Part shown: piece by piece, positions 8,259-17,322 of the stretch | Layout: each line of letters starts with the position of its first letter | How positions within the stretch are numbered: the first letter of the stretch is position 1 | NCBI GenBank assembly: GCA_905479685.1 | Contig: CAJQNJ010000047.1 | Coordinates: 1-44,593, forward strand | Direction: 5' to 3' | Length of the DNA: 44,593 nucleotides | Source of the DNA: an uncultured Acidimicrobiales bacterium | Lineage (GTDB): Bacteria > Actinomycetota > Acidimicrobiia > Acidimicrobiales > SHLQ01 | Position numbers and translations under genes: made by a program | The notes under the pieces: generated by a model | Told to the model about the DNA's origin: nothing | The model's input: the letters and a program-made list of their open reading frames with translations, nothing else | The model's database searches: none

Positions 8259-9674
8259 GTGCTAACGGCAGACCAGTTGTGGGACACGTGTTCCGATCTC
8301 ATCCGAGCACAAGTCTCAGACGTGGTTTGGAATACGACCTTTCGTGAACTCGTGGCGATCGACCTGACCACCGACGAGATCACTGTCGCTGTTCCGTCTC
8401 GCGTGGTGAAGGACCGGATCGAAGCGCGATACCTCGGCATCGTGCGAGATGCGATCACCGAGTCGAACAACGGCCCACTCGAGATGGACCTCCAGGTCCG
8501 GGTCGATGAGCAGACGCTTCTTGGGATCGATTCAACAGCATTGGATCTCACTACCGAGCAGCCTCGGATCGAGGTTCACCTTCCAGACCTGTCCGCCGCC
8601 GAGGCAGCAGAGACGATCTCCACCAAGTCGCCAAGCAATGGATTCGATGCTGGCCAGAATCGCTACACCTTCGACGACTTCGTCACGGGCACGGGCAATC
8701 GATTCGCCCACGCCGCCGCGTTGTCCGTAGCCGAAACTCCAGCCAAGTCGTACAACCCACTGTTCATCTACGGGGACGCAGGGTTGGGCAAGACACACCT
8801 GCTACGGGCGATCGCCAGCTACGTCAACACCCATTACCCACACTTCTCCGTTCGTTATGTCTCCACCGAGACGTTCCTCAACGAGTTCGTGGATGCCATC
8901 CGGCAAAACACGACGATTCAATTCAAACGCAGATACCGAGAGATCGACGTGCTCCTCGTCGACGACATTCAATTCGTCGAGGGCAAAGAAGGCCTCCAAG
9001 AAGAGTTCTTCCACACGTTCAACACGTTGCATCAAGCGAACAGACAGATCGTGTTGACGTCCGACCGCCCTCCAGACAGCATCCCAACGCTCGAAGATCG
9101 ACTTCGCAGCCGATTCAAGATGGGGCTGATCACCGACATTCAACCACCCGATATCGAAACGCGACTTGCCATCCTGCAAAAGAAGGCCGAGATCGCGAAA
9201 GGTGACATTCCACACGACGTCTTGATGTTCATCGCCGAGCGTGTCACCGACAACATCCGAGAACTCGAAGGCGCACTCATTCGTGTCACGGCATATTCGA
9301 ACCTCACCGGCGAAACGCTCACGATCGACTTGTGCCAACGAGTACTCGGTGACCTACTCAGTTCGAAACAGCCCCGACAGATCACCCCATCGATGATCTT
9401 GAACGAAACATCGGACATGTTCGGCTTCCCAGTCGACGAAATCATCGGTGCCAGCCGCCGGCGACCATTGGTCACTGCTCGTCAGGTCGCCATGTACGTG
9501 TTCCGCGAGGCCACCGACCTGTCCTATCCCGCGATTGCTCGTGAGTTCGGAGGACGCGACCACACCACCGTCATCCATGCCGTCGACAAGATCGGCAATC
9601 TCATGGCCGAACGGCGCCAGATCTATGACCAGGTCACGGAGCTCACAACGCGTATAAAGAAGTCCAATCGGTGA
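8259..9674 (+). CDS. dnaA: Chromosomal replication initiator DnaA (GTG start)
   Basis: NPLFIYGDAGLGKTHLLRAI; LLVDDIQFVEGKE; C-terminal FREATDLSYPAIAREFGGRDHTTVIHAVDKI. Confidence 0.98.
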   Translation: MLTADQLWDTCSDLIRAQVSDVVWNTTFRELVAIDLTTDEITVAVPSRVVKDRIEARYLGIVRDAITESNNGPLEMDLQVRVDEQTLLGIDSTALDLTTEQPRIEVHLPDLSAAEAAETISTKSPSNGFDAGQNRYTFDDFVTGTGNRFAHAAALSVAETPAKSYNPLFIYGDAGLGKTHLLRAIASYVNTHYPHFSVRYVSTETFLNEFVDAIRQNTTIQFKRRYREIDVLLVDDIQFVEGKEGLQEEFFHTFNTLHQANRQIVLTSDRPPDSIPTLEDRLRSRFKMGLITDIQPPDIETRLAILQKKAEIAKGDIPHDVLMFIAERVTDNIRELEGALIRVTAYSNLTGETLTIDLCQRVLGDLLSSKQPRQITPSMILNETSDMFGFPVDEIIGASRRRPLVTARQVAMYVFREATDLSYPAIAREFGGRDHTTVIHAVDKIGNLMAERRQIYDQVTELTTRIKKSNR

Positions 9675-9953
9675 TGAAATTCGCGCGCCCAGTGTTCACA
9701 GGTGGGGATATCTTGTGGAAAACTCGACCAAACTACGCGAACTCACCTGTGGAGCTAGCACCCAAAGATGTGGGTACTCCGCAGGATATGCACCGCGCGT
9801 ATGTTCGATCCGTACAATCCTGTGGACGTTGGTGGATAGACACTGCACGAGGAATCGTTCAGAAATCAGTCGCAAATGACCCTTGTCCACAATCCACACG
9901 CCTACTTTCTCCATTACCGAATCCAATCCTGACCTACAAAGAGATGTGGAACG
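9675..9953. other. oriC: Probable oriC: dnaA-dnaN intergenic spacer with several DnaA-box-like 9-mers
   Basis: TTGTGGAAA 9713-9721, CCTGTGGAG 9746-9754, CCTGTGGAC 9819-9827, TTGTCCACA 9883-9891; dnaA-dnaN spacer is the usual actinobacterial oriC position. Confidence 0.8.
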
Positions 9954-11045
9954 ATGAAATTCAGATGTGAACGCGACGTACTTCTCGAAGCCCTGAGCAC
10001 CACTGGTCGTGCTGTTGGCGGACGTGCAGGCAACGTTGCGTTGTCTGGTCTGCATCTCGAACTGACTGGCGACGAGCTGCGAGTCACCGGGTCTGACCTC
10101 GACCTGACAATCTCGCAGCAGCTGACCGTGGCGGGCGATACCGATGGTGTCGTGGTGATCCCATCAAAGCTGATCGCTGACATCGTGCGAGCGTTGGGAC
10201 CTGGGGCCGTCGATGTAGTCGTCGAGGGTGACGAGGTACAGATCACTGCTGGTCGGTCCGAGTTTTCGATGCGCACAATTCCTGCCGATGACTTTCCTCG
10301 TCTCGGTTCCCCAGAGGGAGATGAAGTCACGCTCAATGCCGCGGATTTGTCAGATGCGCTGAAACAGGTCGTGAAAGCTGCGTCCAGCGATGACTCGCGT
10401 CCGATTCTGACCGGCGTCCTCTTGGCCGCTGAGGGCGAAGGGCTCCGCCTCGTGTCCACCGACTCCTATCGCTTGGCCGTTCGAGATCTGCCCGGGACCT
10501 CGGTGCTGTCGGGGGATCAGTCTGTGCTGGTTCCTTCTCGTGCGCTGGCAGAACTGAACCGAGTCTTCGGTGAAAACGAAACCGTCGCACTCCGACTCGG
10601 GGAACGAGATGCGAGCTTCGAAGTCGGTGGTACCCAGGTCGTGACCCGGTTGATCGAAGGCGAATTCCCGAACTACCGCGGCCTCATCCCGGACACCTAT
10701 CCCAACGAGCTCACCGTGAATCGATCAGAACTGCTCGACGCTGTTCGACGCGTTCGTTTGATGGCCCAAGAGGCCACACCAATTCGACTGAATATGCGTG
10801 CTGACACACTCGAGCTCGTTGCGGTCACCCAAGACGTCGGCCAAGCACAAGAGGTCCTGGACGCGTCCTACGACGGGGATGAGCTGACCGTTGCGTTCAA
10901 CCCCGATTATCTGATCGACGGCATCGAAGTGACCCCTGGCGAAGAGATCACATTGCAGACTGTTGATCCACTCAAACCGGCGGTGATGCGTGGAGCAGAC
11001 TCGGCTGATTTCTTGTACCTGCTCATGCCAGTGCGAGTGTCCTGA
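9954..11045 (+). CDS. dnaN: DNA polymerase III subunit beta (sliding clamp)
   Basis: MKFRCERDVLLEALSTTGRAVGGR...; SSDDSRPILTGVLL; TDSYRLAVRDL; C-terminal FLYLLMPVRVS. Confidence 0.97.
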   Translation: MKFRCERDVLLEALSTTGRAVGGRAGNVALSGLHLELTGDELRVTGSDLDLTISQQLTVAGDTDGVVVIPSKLIADIVRALGPGAVDVVVEGDEVQITAGRSEFSMRTIPADDFPRLGSPEGDEVTLNAADLSDALKQVVKAASSDDSRPILTGVLLAAEGEGLRLVSTDSYRLAVRDLPGTSVLSGDQSVLVPSRALAELNRVFGENETVALRLGERDASFEVGGTQVVTRLIEGEFPNYRGLIPDTYPNELTVNRSELLDAVRRVRLMAQEATPIRLNMRADTLELVAVTQDVGQAQEVLDASYDGDELTVAFNPDYLIDGIEVTPGEEITLQTVDPLKPAVMRGADSADFLYLLMPVRVS

Positions 11046-11057
11046 CCACGTGCTCCC

Positions 11058-11363
11058 CTAACGCGAGCCGAGTGCGGCAGCATCGACGGCAGTAGCGAGA
11101 GCGACGTCGAGTTGCGTGAGGCCTCCCGCGTCGTGTGTCGTGAGATCGATCTTGACGGTGCTGTAGACGTTCGACCATTCGGGATGGTGATCAAGCTTTT
11201 CGGCGACGATCGCGATCTCGCTCATGAAACCGAATGCGGCGGCGAAGTCGGCAAACCTCAGCTCCCGGTGAAGGGTTCCTTCCGAAGACACAGACCAGTC
11301 GGAGTGCAAGAGAATCAGGGCATCTTCGAGATCGTCGGCGGACAGCAAGTTTGTGCGAGTCAT
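11058..11363 (-). CDS. 4a-hydroxytetrahydrobiopterin (pterin-4a-carbinolamine) dehydratase
   Basis: [25 protein letters not shown]...[65 protein letters not shown] motif. Confidence 0.93.
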   Translation of the reverse strand: MTRTNLLSADDLEDALILLHSDWSVSSEGTLHRELRFADFAAAFGFMSEIAIVAEKLDHHPEWSNVYSTVKIDLTTHDAGGLTQLDVALATAVDAAALGSR

Positions 11364-11407
11364 ACCCCAGTCTGTCATTCGGGCGGACGACTTTCTATGG
11401 TGAAGGG

Positions 11408-13027
11408 ATGACGCCTCCGCTCGAACCGCTCGATTCGATGATCCGTCGCAGCCCACTCCTGCTCGTGATTGCCGACGGATTCGGGTGTGCTGATGCCGGG
11501 CCGAGCAATGCGATCTCCGAAGCCCACACTCCTCGGCTCGACGCGCTGATGCACTCACCGTTGTCGACCGAGCTGCTGGCACACGGCCCTGCGGTCGGTC
11601 TGCCCACCGACGGAGACATGGGAAACAGCGAGGTAGGTCACAACGCGCTTGGTGCCGGCAGGGTTTTTGCTCAAGGTGCGAAGCTCGTCAACAAAGCGAT
11701 CGCTGACGACTCCATGTTCGAGGCTTCCGAATGGCACAGCGTGGTCGCGTCTGGCCGCGCCGGCACGCTTCATTTTCTCGGACTTCACTCCGATGGAAAC
11801 GTCCATTCCCACACCGACCATTTGTACGCGATGCTGCGCGCCGCTGCGCGCGACGGGGTCACGGACTGCGCAGTGCACATTCTGCACGACGGTCGCGATG
11901 TGGCGATTCGATCAGCGCTGACCTACGTCGAGGCGACAGAGGCTGTGCTCGCCGAGATCAACGCTGTGCATCCGGGTGCCAACTATCGAATCGCATCCGG
12001 TGGTGGGCGGATGACGATCACGATGGATCGGTACGGCGCCGATTGGGACATGGTGCGCCGCGGGTACGACGCACACACGAATGGCGTGGGCCGAGCATTT
12101 CGTTCAGCACGATCCGCTGTCGAAACCATGTACTCCGAATCCGACGTTGGCGACCAGTACCTGGAGAGTTTTGTCGTCGTCGACGAGGTCGGTTCACCCA
12201 TCGGGCGGATGCACGATGGTGACGGGGTCGTGTTGTTCAACTTCCGCGGTGATCGCTCCATCGAGATCAGCCGGGCATATGAGGATCCCGAGTTCTCCAA
12301 CTTCGATCGTGGGCGCAACCCAGCGGTGAACTTCGTCGGCTTGTTGCAGTACGACGGCGACGCTCTCGTCCCCAAGCACTACCTTGTCGCTCCACCCGCG
12401 ATCGACCGAACCATGAGTGAGTTCTTGTGTGCTTCAGGGATGCGCAGCTTCGCGATCAGCGAGACACAGAAGTTCGGGCATGTGACCTATTTCTGGAACG
12501 GCAATCGATCTGGATACATCGATGAAACGCTCGAGACCTATGTCGAGATCCCGTCCGACAACGTCGAATTCAACAAGACGCCGGCGATGAAGCTTCGCGA
12601 GATCACTGACAAGACGATCGAGCTCTTGCGATCCGGTGACTACGACTGGGGCCGACTGAACTTTCCGAATCCAGACATGGTGGGACACACGGGCGACCTC
12701 ACTGCAACAATCGAGGCGATCCGGGTGCTCGAGGAGTGTGTCGGTCAACTCCTCGACGTCATCGCTGAACTCGGCGGCACCTTGGTCTTCACCGCTGACC
12801 ATGGGAACGCCGACATCATGTACACCGAGAAGAATGGCGTCCGGACGCCTCTCACGAGCCACACACTCTCGCCAGTGCCATTCGCGATATTCGACGCTTC
12901 TGGCGACGTCGGCTACACGCTTGCACCACCAGAAGGTGCGGGTTTGAGCAACGTCGCAGCCACGCTGATCAATCTGCTCGGGTTCCAAGCCCCCGCCGAC
13001 TACGACCCCAGCTTGATCACAATCTGA
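11408..13027 (+). CDS. gpmI: 2,3-bisphosphoglycerate-independent phosphoglycerate mutase
   Basis: [63 protein letters not shown] track start at 11234 overlaps the opposite-strand gene; ATG 11408 fits better. Confidence 0.95.
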   Translation: MTPPLEPLDSMIRRSPLLLVIADGFGCADAGPSNAISEAHTPRLDALMHSPLSTELLAHGPAVGLPTDGDMGNSEVGHNALGAGRVFAQGAKLVNKAIADDSMFEASEWHSVVASGRAGTLHFLGLHSDGNVHSHTDHLYAMLRAAARDGVTDCAVHILHDGRDVAIRSALTYVEATEAVLAEINAVHPGANYRIASGGGRMTITMDRYGADWDMVRRGYDAHTNGVGRAFRSARSAVETMYSESDVGDQYLESFVVVDEVGSPIGRMHDGDGVVLFNFRGDRSIEISRAYEDPEFSNFDRGRNPAVNFVGLLQYDGDALVPKHYLVAPPAIDRTMSEFLCASGMRSFAISETQKFGHVTYFWNGNRSGYIDETLETYVEIPSDNVEFNKTPAMKLREITDKTIELLRSGDYDWGRLNFPNPDMVGHTGDLTATIEAIRVLEECVGQLLDVIAELGGTLVFTADHGNADIMYTEKNGVRTPLTSHTLSPVPFAIFDASGDVGYTLAPPEGAGLSNVAATLINLLGFQAPADYDPSLITI

Positions 13028-13121
13028 CCCGCTCGTTCCTCGCTCCCGGCAATCGCGATCCGTCGCTTCGCTTTGGATGCTCTGCGGACTGACGGAGGCC
13101 CCGCGCCGTTCGTCGTCCCTC

Positions 13122-13261
13122 CTCACTCCGGTGCTGGCGGGTGTCGGTGCGTATACAAGCTCTTGCGTTCAGCTGGCTCCAGCTCCGCTGTCGCTGTCGG
13201 CGCAGACCCACCTGTGTGCCTGTACGCATCGAGGAAACGCCTCAGGCGGGAGGGGAGTGAG
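13122..13261. other. Unexplained intergenic segment with nested complementary helices (candidate structured RNA/element)
   Basis: ctcactcc 13122-13129/ggagtgag 13254-13261; ggcg 13136-13139/cgcc 13238-13241; tcggtgcgta 13144-13153/tacgcatcga 13223-13232 (one G-U); agctg-gctc-cagct 13171-13184. Confidence 0.3.
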
Positions 13262-13343
13262 CCGGAGGCGATCGAGCATGTCGATTTTCGCGGTTCTCGA
13301 CGGGAAGGGTCGAGGTGTAGGGGAATAAATCCACTGCCCCAAA

Positions 13344-13364
13344 GTTGAGTGTATGTGACTAAGG
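13344..13364. promoter_or_regulatory. Distal HAIR-like HspR site (GTTGAGT-N7-ACTAAGG)
   Basis: Partial match to CTTGAGT-N7-ACTCAAG. Confidence 0.55.
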
Positions 13365-13437
13365 ATTTCGCTCTCGGGTAGAAGCCCGCAAATCGGTTCG
13401 GCGTGAAAACGCTCCGTGACCGAATTCGACTTCTACA

Positions 13438-13458
13438 CTTGAGCGCTGTCCACGCAAG
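13438..13458. promoter_or_regulatory. HAIR HspR-binding inverted repeat (CTTGAGC-GCTGTCC-ACGCAAG) upstream of dnaK
   Basis: 12/14 match to CTTGAGT-N7-ACTCAAG, 31 bp before dnaK ATG. Confidence 0.85.
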
Positions 13459-13489
13459 TCTCACCGTAGACACTCAGGAGCAACACCCC

Positions 13490-15331
13490 ATGTCCAAGGC
13501 AGTAGGAATCGACCTCGGAACCACCAACTCTGTGGTTAGCGTTCTCGAGGGAGGCGATCCAGTCGTGATCGCAAACTCAGAAGGATCGCGAACCACGCCG
13601 TCGGTGGTCGCATTCGCAAAGGATGGCGAAGTACTCGTCGGTGAAGTCGCAAAGCGACAAGCCATAACGAACCCTGATCGCACGATCCGCTCGGTCAAGC
13701 GCCACATGGGCACCGGCTGGAAGATCGATATCGACGGCAAGAACTACACCGCGCAGGAGATCTCCGCGCGGACGTTGATGAAGCTGAAGCGTGATGCCGA
13801 GGCATATCTCGGTGAGTCCGTGACACAGGCTGTCATCACCGTCCCAGCGTATTTCGATGACGCCCAGCGCACCGCAACACAAGAAGCCGGCACGGTTGCT
13901 GGGCTCGAGGTTCTCCGAATCATCAACGAGCCAACGGCGGCCGCCCTCGCGTACGGTCTGGACAAGAGCGACGAAGACCAGACGATCTTGGTGTTCGACC
14001 TCGGTGGCGGCACGTTCGACGTCTCGGTGCTCGAGATCGGCGACGGTGTGTTCGAAGTTCGCTCGACCCACGGCGACACCAGCCTCGGTGGAGACGACTG
14101 GGACGATGCGGTCATCGAGTGGCTCGTCACGAGTTTCAAGAACGATCACGGAGTCGACCTCGGTAGTGATTCCATGGCTGGCCAGCGACTGAAGGAAGCA
14201 GCCGAGAAAGCCAAGATCGAACTGTCGCAGGTCCAGCAGACTCAGATCAACCTTCCGTTCATCACCGCGACCGACGCAGGTCCGCTCCATCTCGATTACG
14301 GGCTGAGCCGATCGAAGTTCGAGGAACTCACTTCTGATCTCCTCCAGCGGACTCGCGTGCCATTCGAGCAAGCGATCAAGGATGCGGGGCTCACCAAAGG
14401 TGAGGTCGATCATGTGATCCTTGTCGGCGGGTCCACCCGGATGCCTGCTGTCGCCGAGCTCGTTCACGAGCTCACCGGTAACGAGCCGAACAAGACCGTG
14501 AACCCTGACGAGGTTGTTGCCATCGGAGCCGCCGTACAAGCCGGTGTGCTCAAGGGTGAAGTCAAGGATGTCTTGCTCCTCGACGTCACTCCGTTGTCAC
14601 TCGGCATCGAGACCAAGGGTGGTGTCATGACCAAACTCATCGAACGCAATACGACCATTCCGACCAAGCGCACAGAGGTCTTCACCACTGCTGATGACAA
14701 TCAGCCATCGGTTGAGATCCACGTCCTTCAGGGCGAACGCGACATGGCTGGGTACAACAAGACGCTCGGTAAGTTCCAGCTTGTCGATCTACCACCAGCG
14801 CCACGCGGTGTGCCGCAGATCGAGGTCACGTTCGACATCGACGCCAACGGCATCGTGCACGTGTCGGCCAAGGATCGTGCGACGAACAAGGAACAGTCCA
14901 TGACGATTACCGGCCAGAGTTCGCTCGACACCGATGTGATCGATCAGATGGTTCGAGACGCCGAGGCGCACGCCGAGGAGGACGCACGCCGTCGTTCAGA
15001 AGCCGAGACTCGGAACAACGCCGATTCTCTCGTCTACCAAACCGAGAAGCTCCTGAAAGATCAGGGAGAGAAGTTCGAGGGAGACGAAAAGGCAGATGTC
15101 GAGTCGAAACTGGCCGACCTGAGGGGTGCCCTCGAGGGAGAAGACATCGACGATCTGAAAGAGAAGACAGAGGCGTTGATGACAGCATCCCAAGGGTTCT
15201 CACAACGGCTGTACGAAGAGGCAGCTGCCCAAAACGTCGATGACAACCCAGACTTCTCGGAACCGACGCCAGATGATGTCGTCGATGCTGAAATCATCGA
15301 GGACGACGCAGACGTCGAAGAAGAGGCATGA
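13490..15331 (+). CDS. dnaK: Chaperone DnaK (Hsp70)
   Basis: [50 protein letters not shown]. Start at 13490 after AGGAG; ORF track start at 13403 would run through the HAIR site. Confidence 0.98.
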   Translation: MSKAVGIDLGTTNSVVSVLEGGDPVVIANSEGSRTTPSVVAFAKDGEVLVGEVAKRQAITNPDRTIRSVKRHMGTGWKIDIDGKNYTAQEISARTLMKLKRDAEAYLGESVTQAVITVPAYFDDAQRTATQEAGTVAGLEVLRIINEPTAAALAYGLDKSDEDQTILVFDLGGGTFDVSVLEIGDGVFEVRSTHGDTSLGGDDWDDAVIEWLVTSFKNDHGVDLGSDSMAGQRLKEAAEKAKIELSQVQQTQINLPFITATDAGPLHLDYGLSRSKFEELTSDLLQRTRVPFEQAIKDAGLTKGEVDHVILVGGSTRMPAVAELVHELTGNEPNKTVNPDEVVAIGAAVQAGVLKGEVKDVLLLDVTPLSLGIETKGGVMTKLIERNTTIPTKRTEVFTTADDNQPSVEIHVLQGERDMAGYNKTLGKFQLVDLPPAPRGVPQIEVTFDIDANGIVHVSAKDRATNKEQSMTITGQSSLDTDVIDQMVRDAEAHAEEDARRRSEAETRNNADSLVYQTEKLLKDQGEKFEGDEKADVESKLADLRGALEGEDIDDLKEKTEALMTASQGFSQRLYEEAAAQNVDDNPDFSEPTPDDVVDAEIIEDDADVEEEA

Positions 15332-15978
15332 GTTCCGCCGACGAGTCGGCGATCGATGCACTGGTCGACGAAGTGATGGCAGGGCGCGCCGCAGCTGAGG
15401 CCGCGGCCGCTCCTGCAGCATTCGCGCCGTCCGAAGAGGAGCCCCCTCCCGTCGAGAAGCCCACCTTCAACGTCGGATTCGCTGACAGCAACACCAGCCA
15501 ACCCGAAGACGATGTGGCGATCGACGCGAACTCGATCGATGACGACGATGTTGCCTCGCTACGAGCTGAGCGGGACTCCTATCTCGCCGACTCCCAACGA
15601 CTTGCAGCCGATTTCGCCAATTTTCGCAAACAGTCCGAAAAACGTGTCGCGGACACGGCAGCCTCACAATCGGCGGCCCTCGTTCGCAGCTTGCTTCCGG
15701 TGCTCGATGCGTGTGACAGTGCGATCGAGCTTGATCCGGAGTCAGCGGCCACGCCGATTCGGTCGGCACTGATCGCTGAACTCGAGCGCAACGGTCTCGA
15801 ATTGTTGTCTCCGGCGCTCATGGATCCCTTCGATCCAGAACGTCACGAAGCCGTGATGCATGAGGTGGCTTCGCCAGAACAGGAACACGACGGTCCTGTA
15901 ATCGGGGATGTCCTGCGCGCCGGGTATCTGTGGAAGGGGCGAGTCGCTCGGCCGGCCATGGTCAAGGTCATCGGTTGA
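15328..15978 (+). CDS. grpE: Nucleotide exchange factor GrpE
   Basis: [20 protein letters not shown]...[14 protein letters not shown]...[42 protein letters not shown]. Confidence 0.95.
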   Translation: MSSADESAIDALVDEVMAGRAAAEAAAAPAAFAPSEEEPPPVEKPTFNVGFADSNTSQPEDDVAIDANSIDDDDVASLRAERDSYLADSQRLAADFANFRKQSEKRVADTAASQSAALVRSLLPVLDACDSAIELDPESAATPIRSALIAELERNGLELLSPALMDPFDPERHEAVMHEVASPEQEHDGPVIGDVLRAGYLWKGRVARPAMVKVIG

Positions 15979-16018
15979 GCGCCATGATCGGTCCGATTCG
16001 ATCGAACGGAGGTGAGTA

Positions 16019-16945
16019 GTGGAAGCGCAACGTGATTGGTTGGAGAAGGACTACTACCGCGTCCTCGGTGTCGAAGCGACCGCGACGGCAAAAGAGTTGT
16101 CGAAGGCGTATCGGACGCTGGCGCGCAAGTACCACCCAGATACGAATCCTGGCGACACGTCCACCGAGGATCGATTCAAAGAAATCTCCTCGGCCTACGA
16201 GGTCGTTGGAGACGAGGCCACTCGAAAAAAGTACGACGAGTTCCGGCGTCTCGGCGGCGGAGGCGGCGGGTACGGAGGGTTCGGTCAACGCGGTCAACAA
16301 AATGTGGGTGACCTGGGTGACTTGTCTGACCTCCTCGGCGGCCTCTTTGGAGGTGGTCGAGCATCGGGGTCCACGGGTCGTGGCGGGTTTGGCTTCGGAC
16401 CGATGCCAGGGACCGACTTACAGGCGCAATTGACATTGTCATTCGAAGAGGCGGTCACGGGCGTCACCAAGACGGTTCGACTGAACTCGGAGGCGCTGTC
16501 GAGTCCGATGGAGGTCACAGTCAGGATTCCCGCTGGCGTGCGAAATGGACAACGGATTCGTGTGCCTGGCCGGGGCGCCCCATCGTCTGACGGGGGAGAT
16601 CCGGGCGATCTTCTCGTTTCGATCACCATCACGCCGCACGAGGTATTCGACCGTGATGGGAACAATCTCCTGGTCGATGTTCCGATCACCTACGCCGAGG
16701 CCGTCCTCGGAGCAGACGTGAAGGTGCCAACGATCGGCGGCGGAACAGTCACTGTTCGGGTGCCCCCAGGTACGCCGTCGGGCAAGGTGATGCGCGTTCG
16801 TGGCCGGGGCGTGAAAAGCTCTTCCCAAGGCGGTGATCTTCTCGTGACCGTTTCTGTCCATGTTCCAACCGATCCCAATGATGCCGAACGCGCACTGGTA
16901 GAAAAACTCGCCGATGTGTCAACGCCGGCTCCAAGGGGTAGCTGA
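16019..16945 (+). CDS. dnaJ: DnaJ-family co-chaperone lacking the CxxCxGxG zinc-finger region (CbpA/type II-like)
   Basis: J domain DYYRVLGVEATATAKELSKAYRTLARKYHPDTNPGD; G/F-rich segment; C-terminal beta domains without CxxCxGxG repeats. Confidence 0.93.
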   Translation: MEAQRDWLEKDYYRVLGVEATATAKELSKAYRTLARKYHPDTNPGDTSTEDRFKEISSAYEVVGDEATRKKYDEFRRLGGGGGGYGGFGQRGQQNVGDLGDLSDLLGGLFGGGRASGSTGRGGFGFGPMPGTDLQAQLTLSFEEAVTGVTKTVRLNSEALSSPMEVTVRIPAGVRNGQRIRVPGRGAPSSDGGDPGDLLVSITITPHEVFDRDGNNLLVDVPITYAEAVLGADVKVPTIGGGTVTVRVPPGTPSGKVMRVRGRGVKSSSQGGDLLVTVSVHVPTDPNDAERALVEKLADVSTPAPRGS

Positions 16946-17322
16946 TGGCACGCGTCACTTCTGCGGTCTATGTGATTTCGGTGGCGGCTGAGTTGTCCGG
17001 CATGCATCCCCAGACGCTGCGTATTTACGAACGGAAGGGCCTCGTTCATCCGGCCCGTACCTCCGGTGGGTCGCGTCGGTACAGCGATTCTGACGTTGCA
17101 CTTCTTCAACGCATCTCCGAACTCACTTCGCTCGGGATGAATCTGGTCGGCGTGAAAAAAGTGCTCGACCTCGAGCGCAGAGTCCAGGAGCTCGAGAGGG
17201 AATTGGCCAAGCATCGTTCTTCGCGGCGAGAAGTCAGCGATGCCGTGCGCGAGACAGAGCGAAGTTATCGGCGCGATCTTGTGCCGCTCCGCCAAACAGT
17301 GACGATCTACGAAGAACTCTGA
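16945..17322 (+). CDS. hspR: HspR, MerR-family heat-shock repressor
   Basis: VYVISVAAELSGMHPQTLRIYERKGLVHPARTSGGSRRYSDSDVALLQRISELTSLGMNLVGVKKVLDLE; dnaK-grpE-dnaJ-hspR order. Confidence 0.95.
   Translation: MARVTSAVYVISVAAELSGMHPQTLRIYERKGLVHPARTSGGSRRYSDSDVALLQRISELTSLGMNLVGVKKVLDLERRVQELERELAKHRSSRREVSDAVRETERSYRRDLVPLRQTVTIYEEL

Noticed and set aside
9671-9970. 99-aa ORF in the dnaA-dnaN spacer starting MKFARPVF (resembling the MKF start of DnaN)
   Set aside because: Lies within the DnaA-box region, overlaps dnaN out of frame and has no protein-like features; MKF similarity is too short to claim a duplication.
13577-14539. Minus-strand 320-aa ORF
   Set aside because: Shadow ORF antisense to dnaK.
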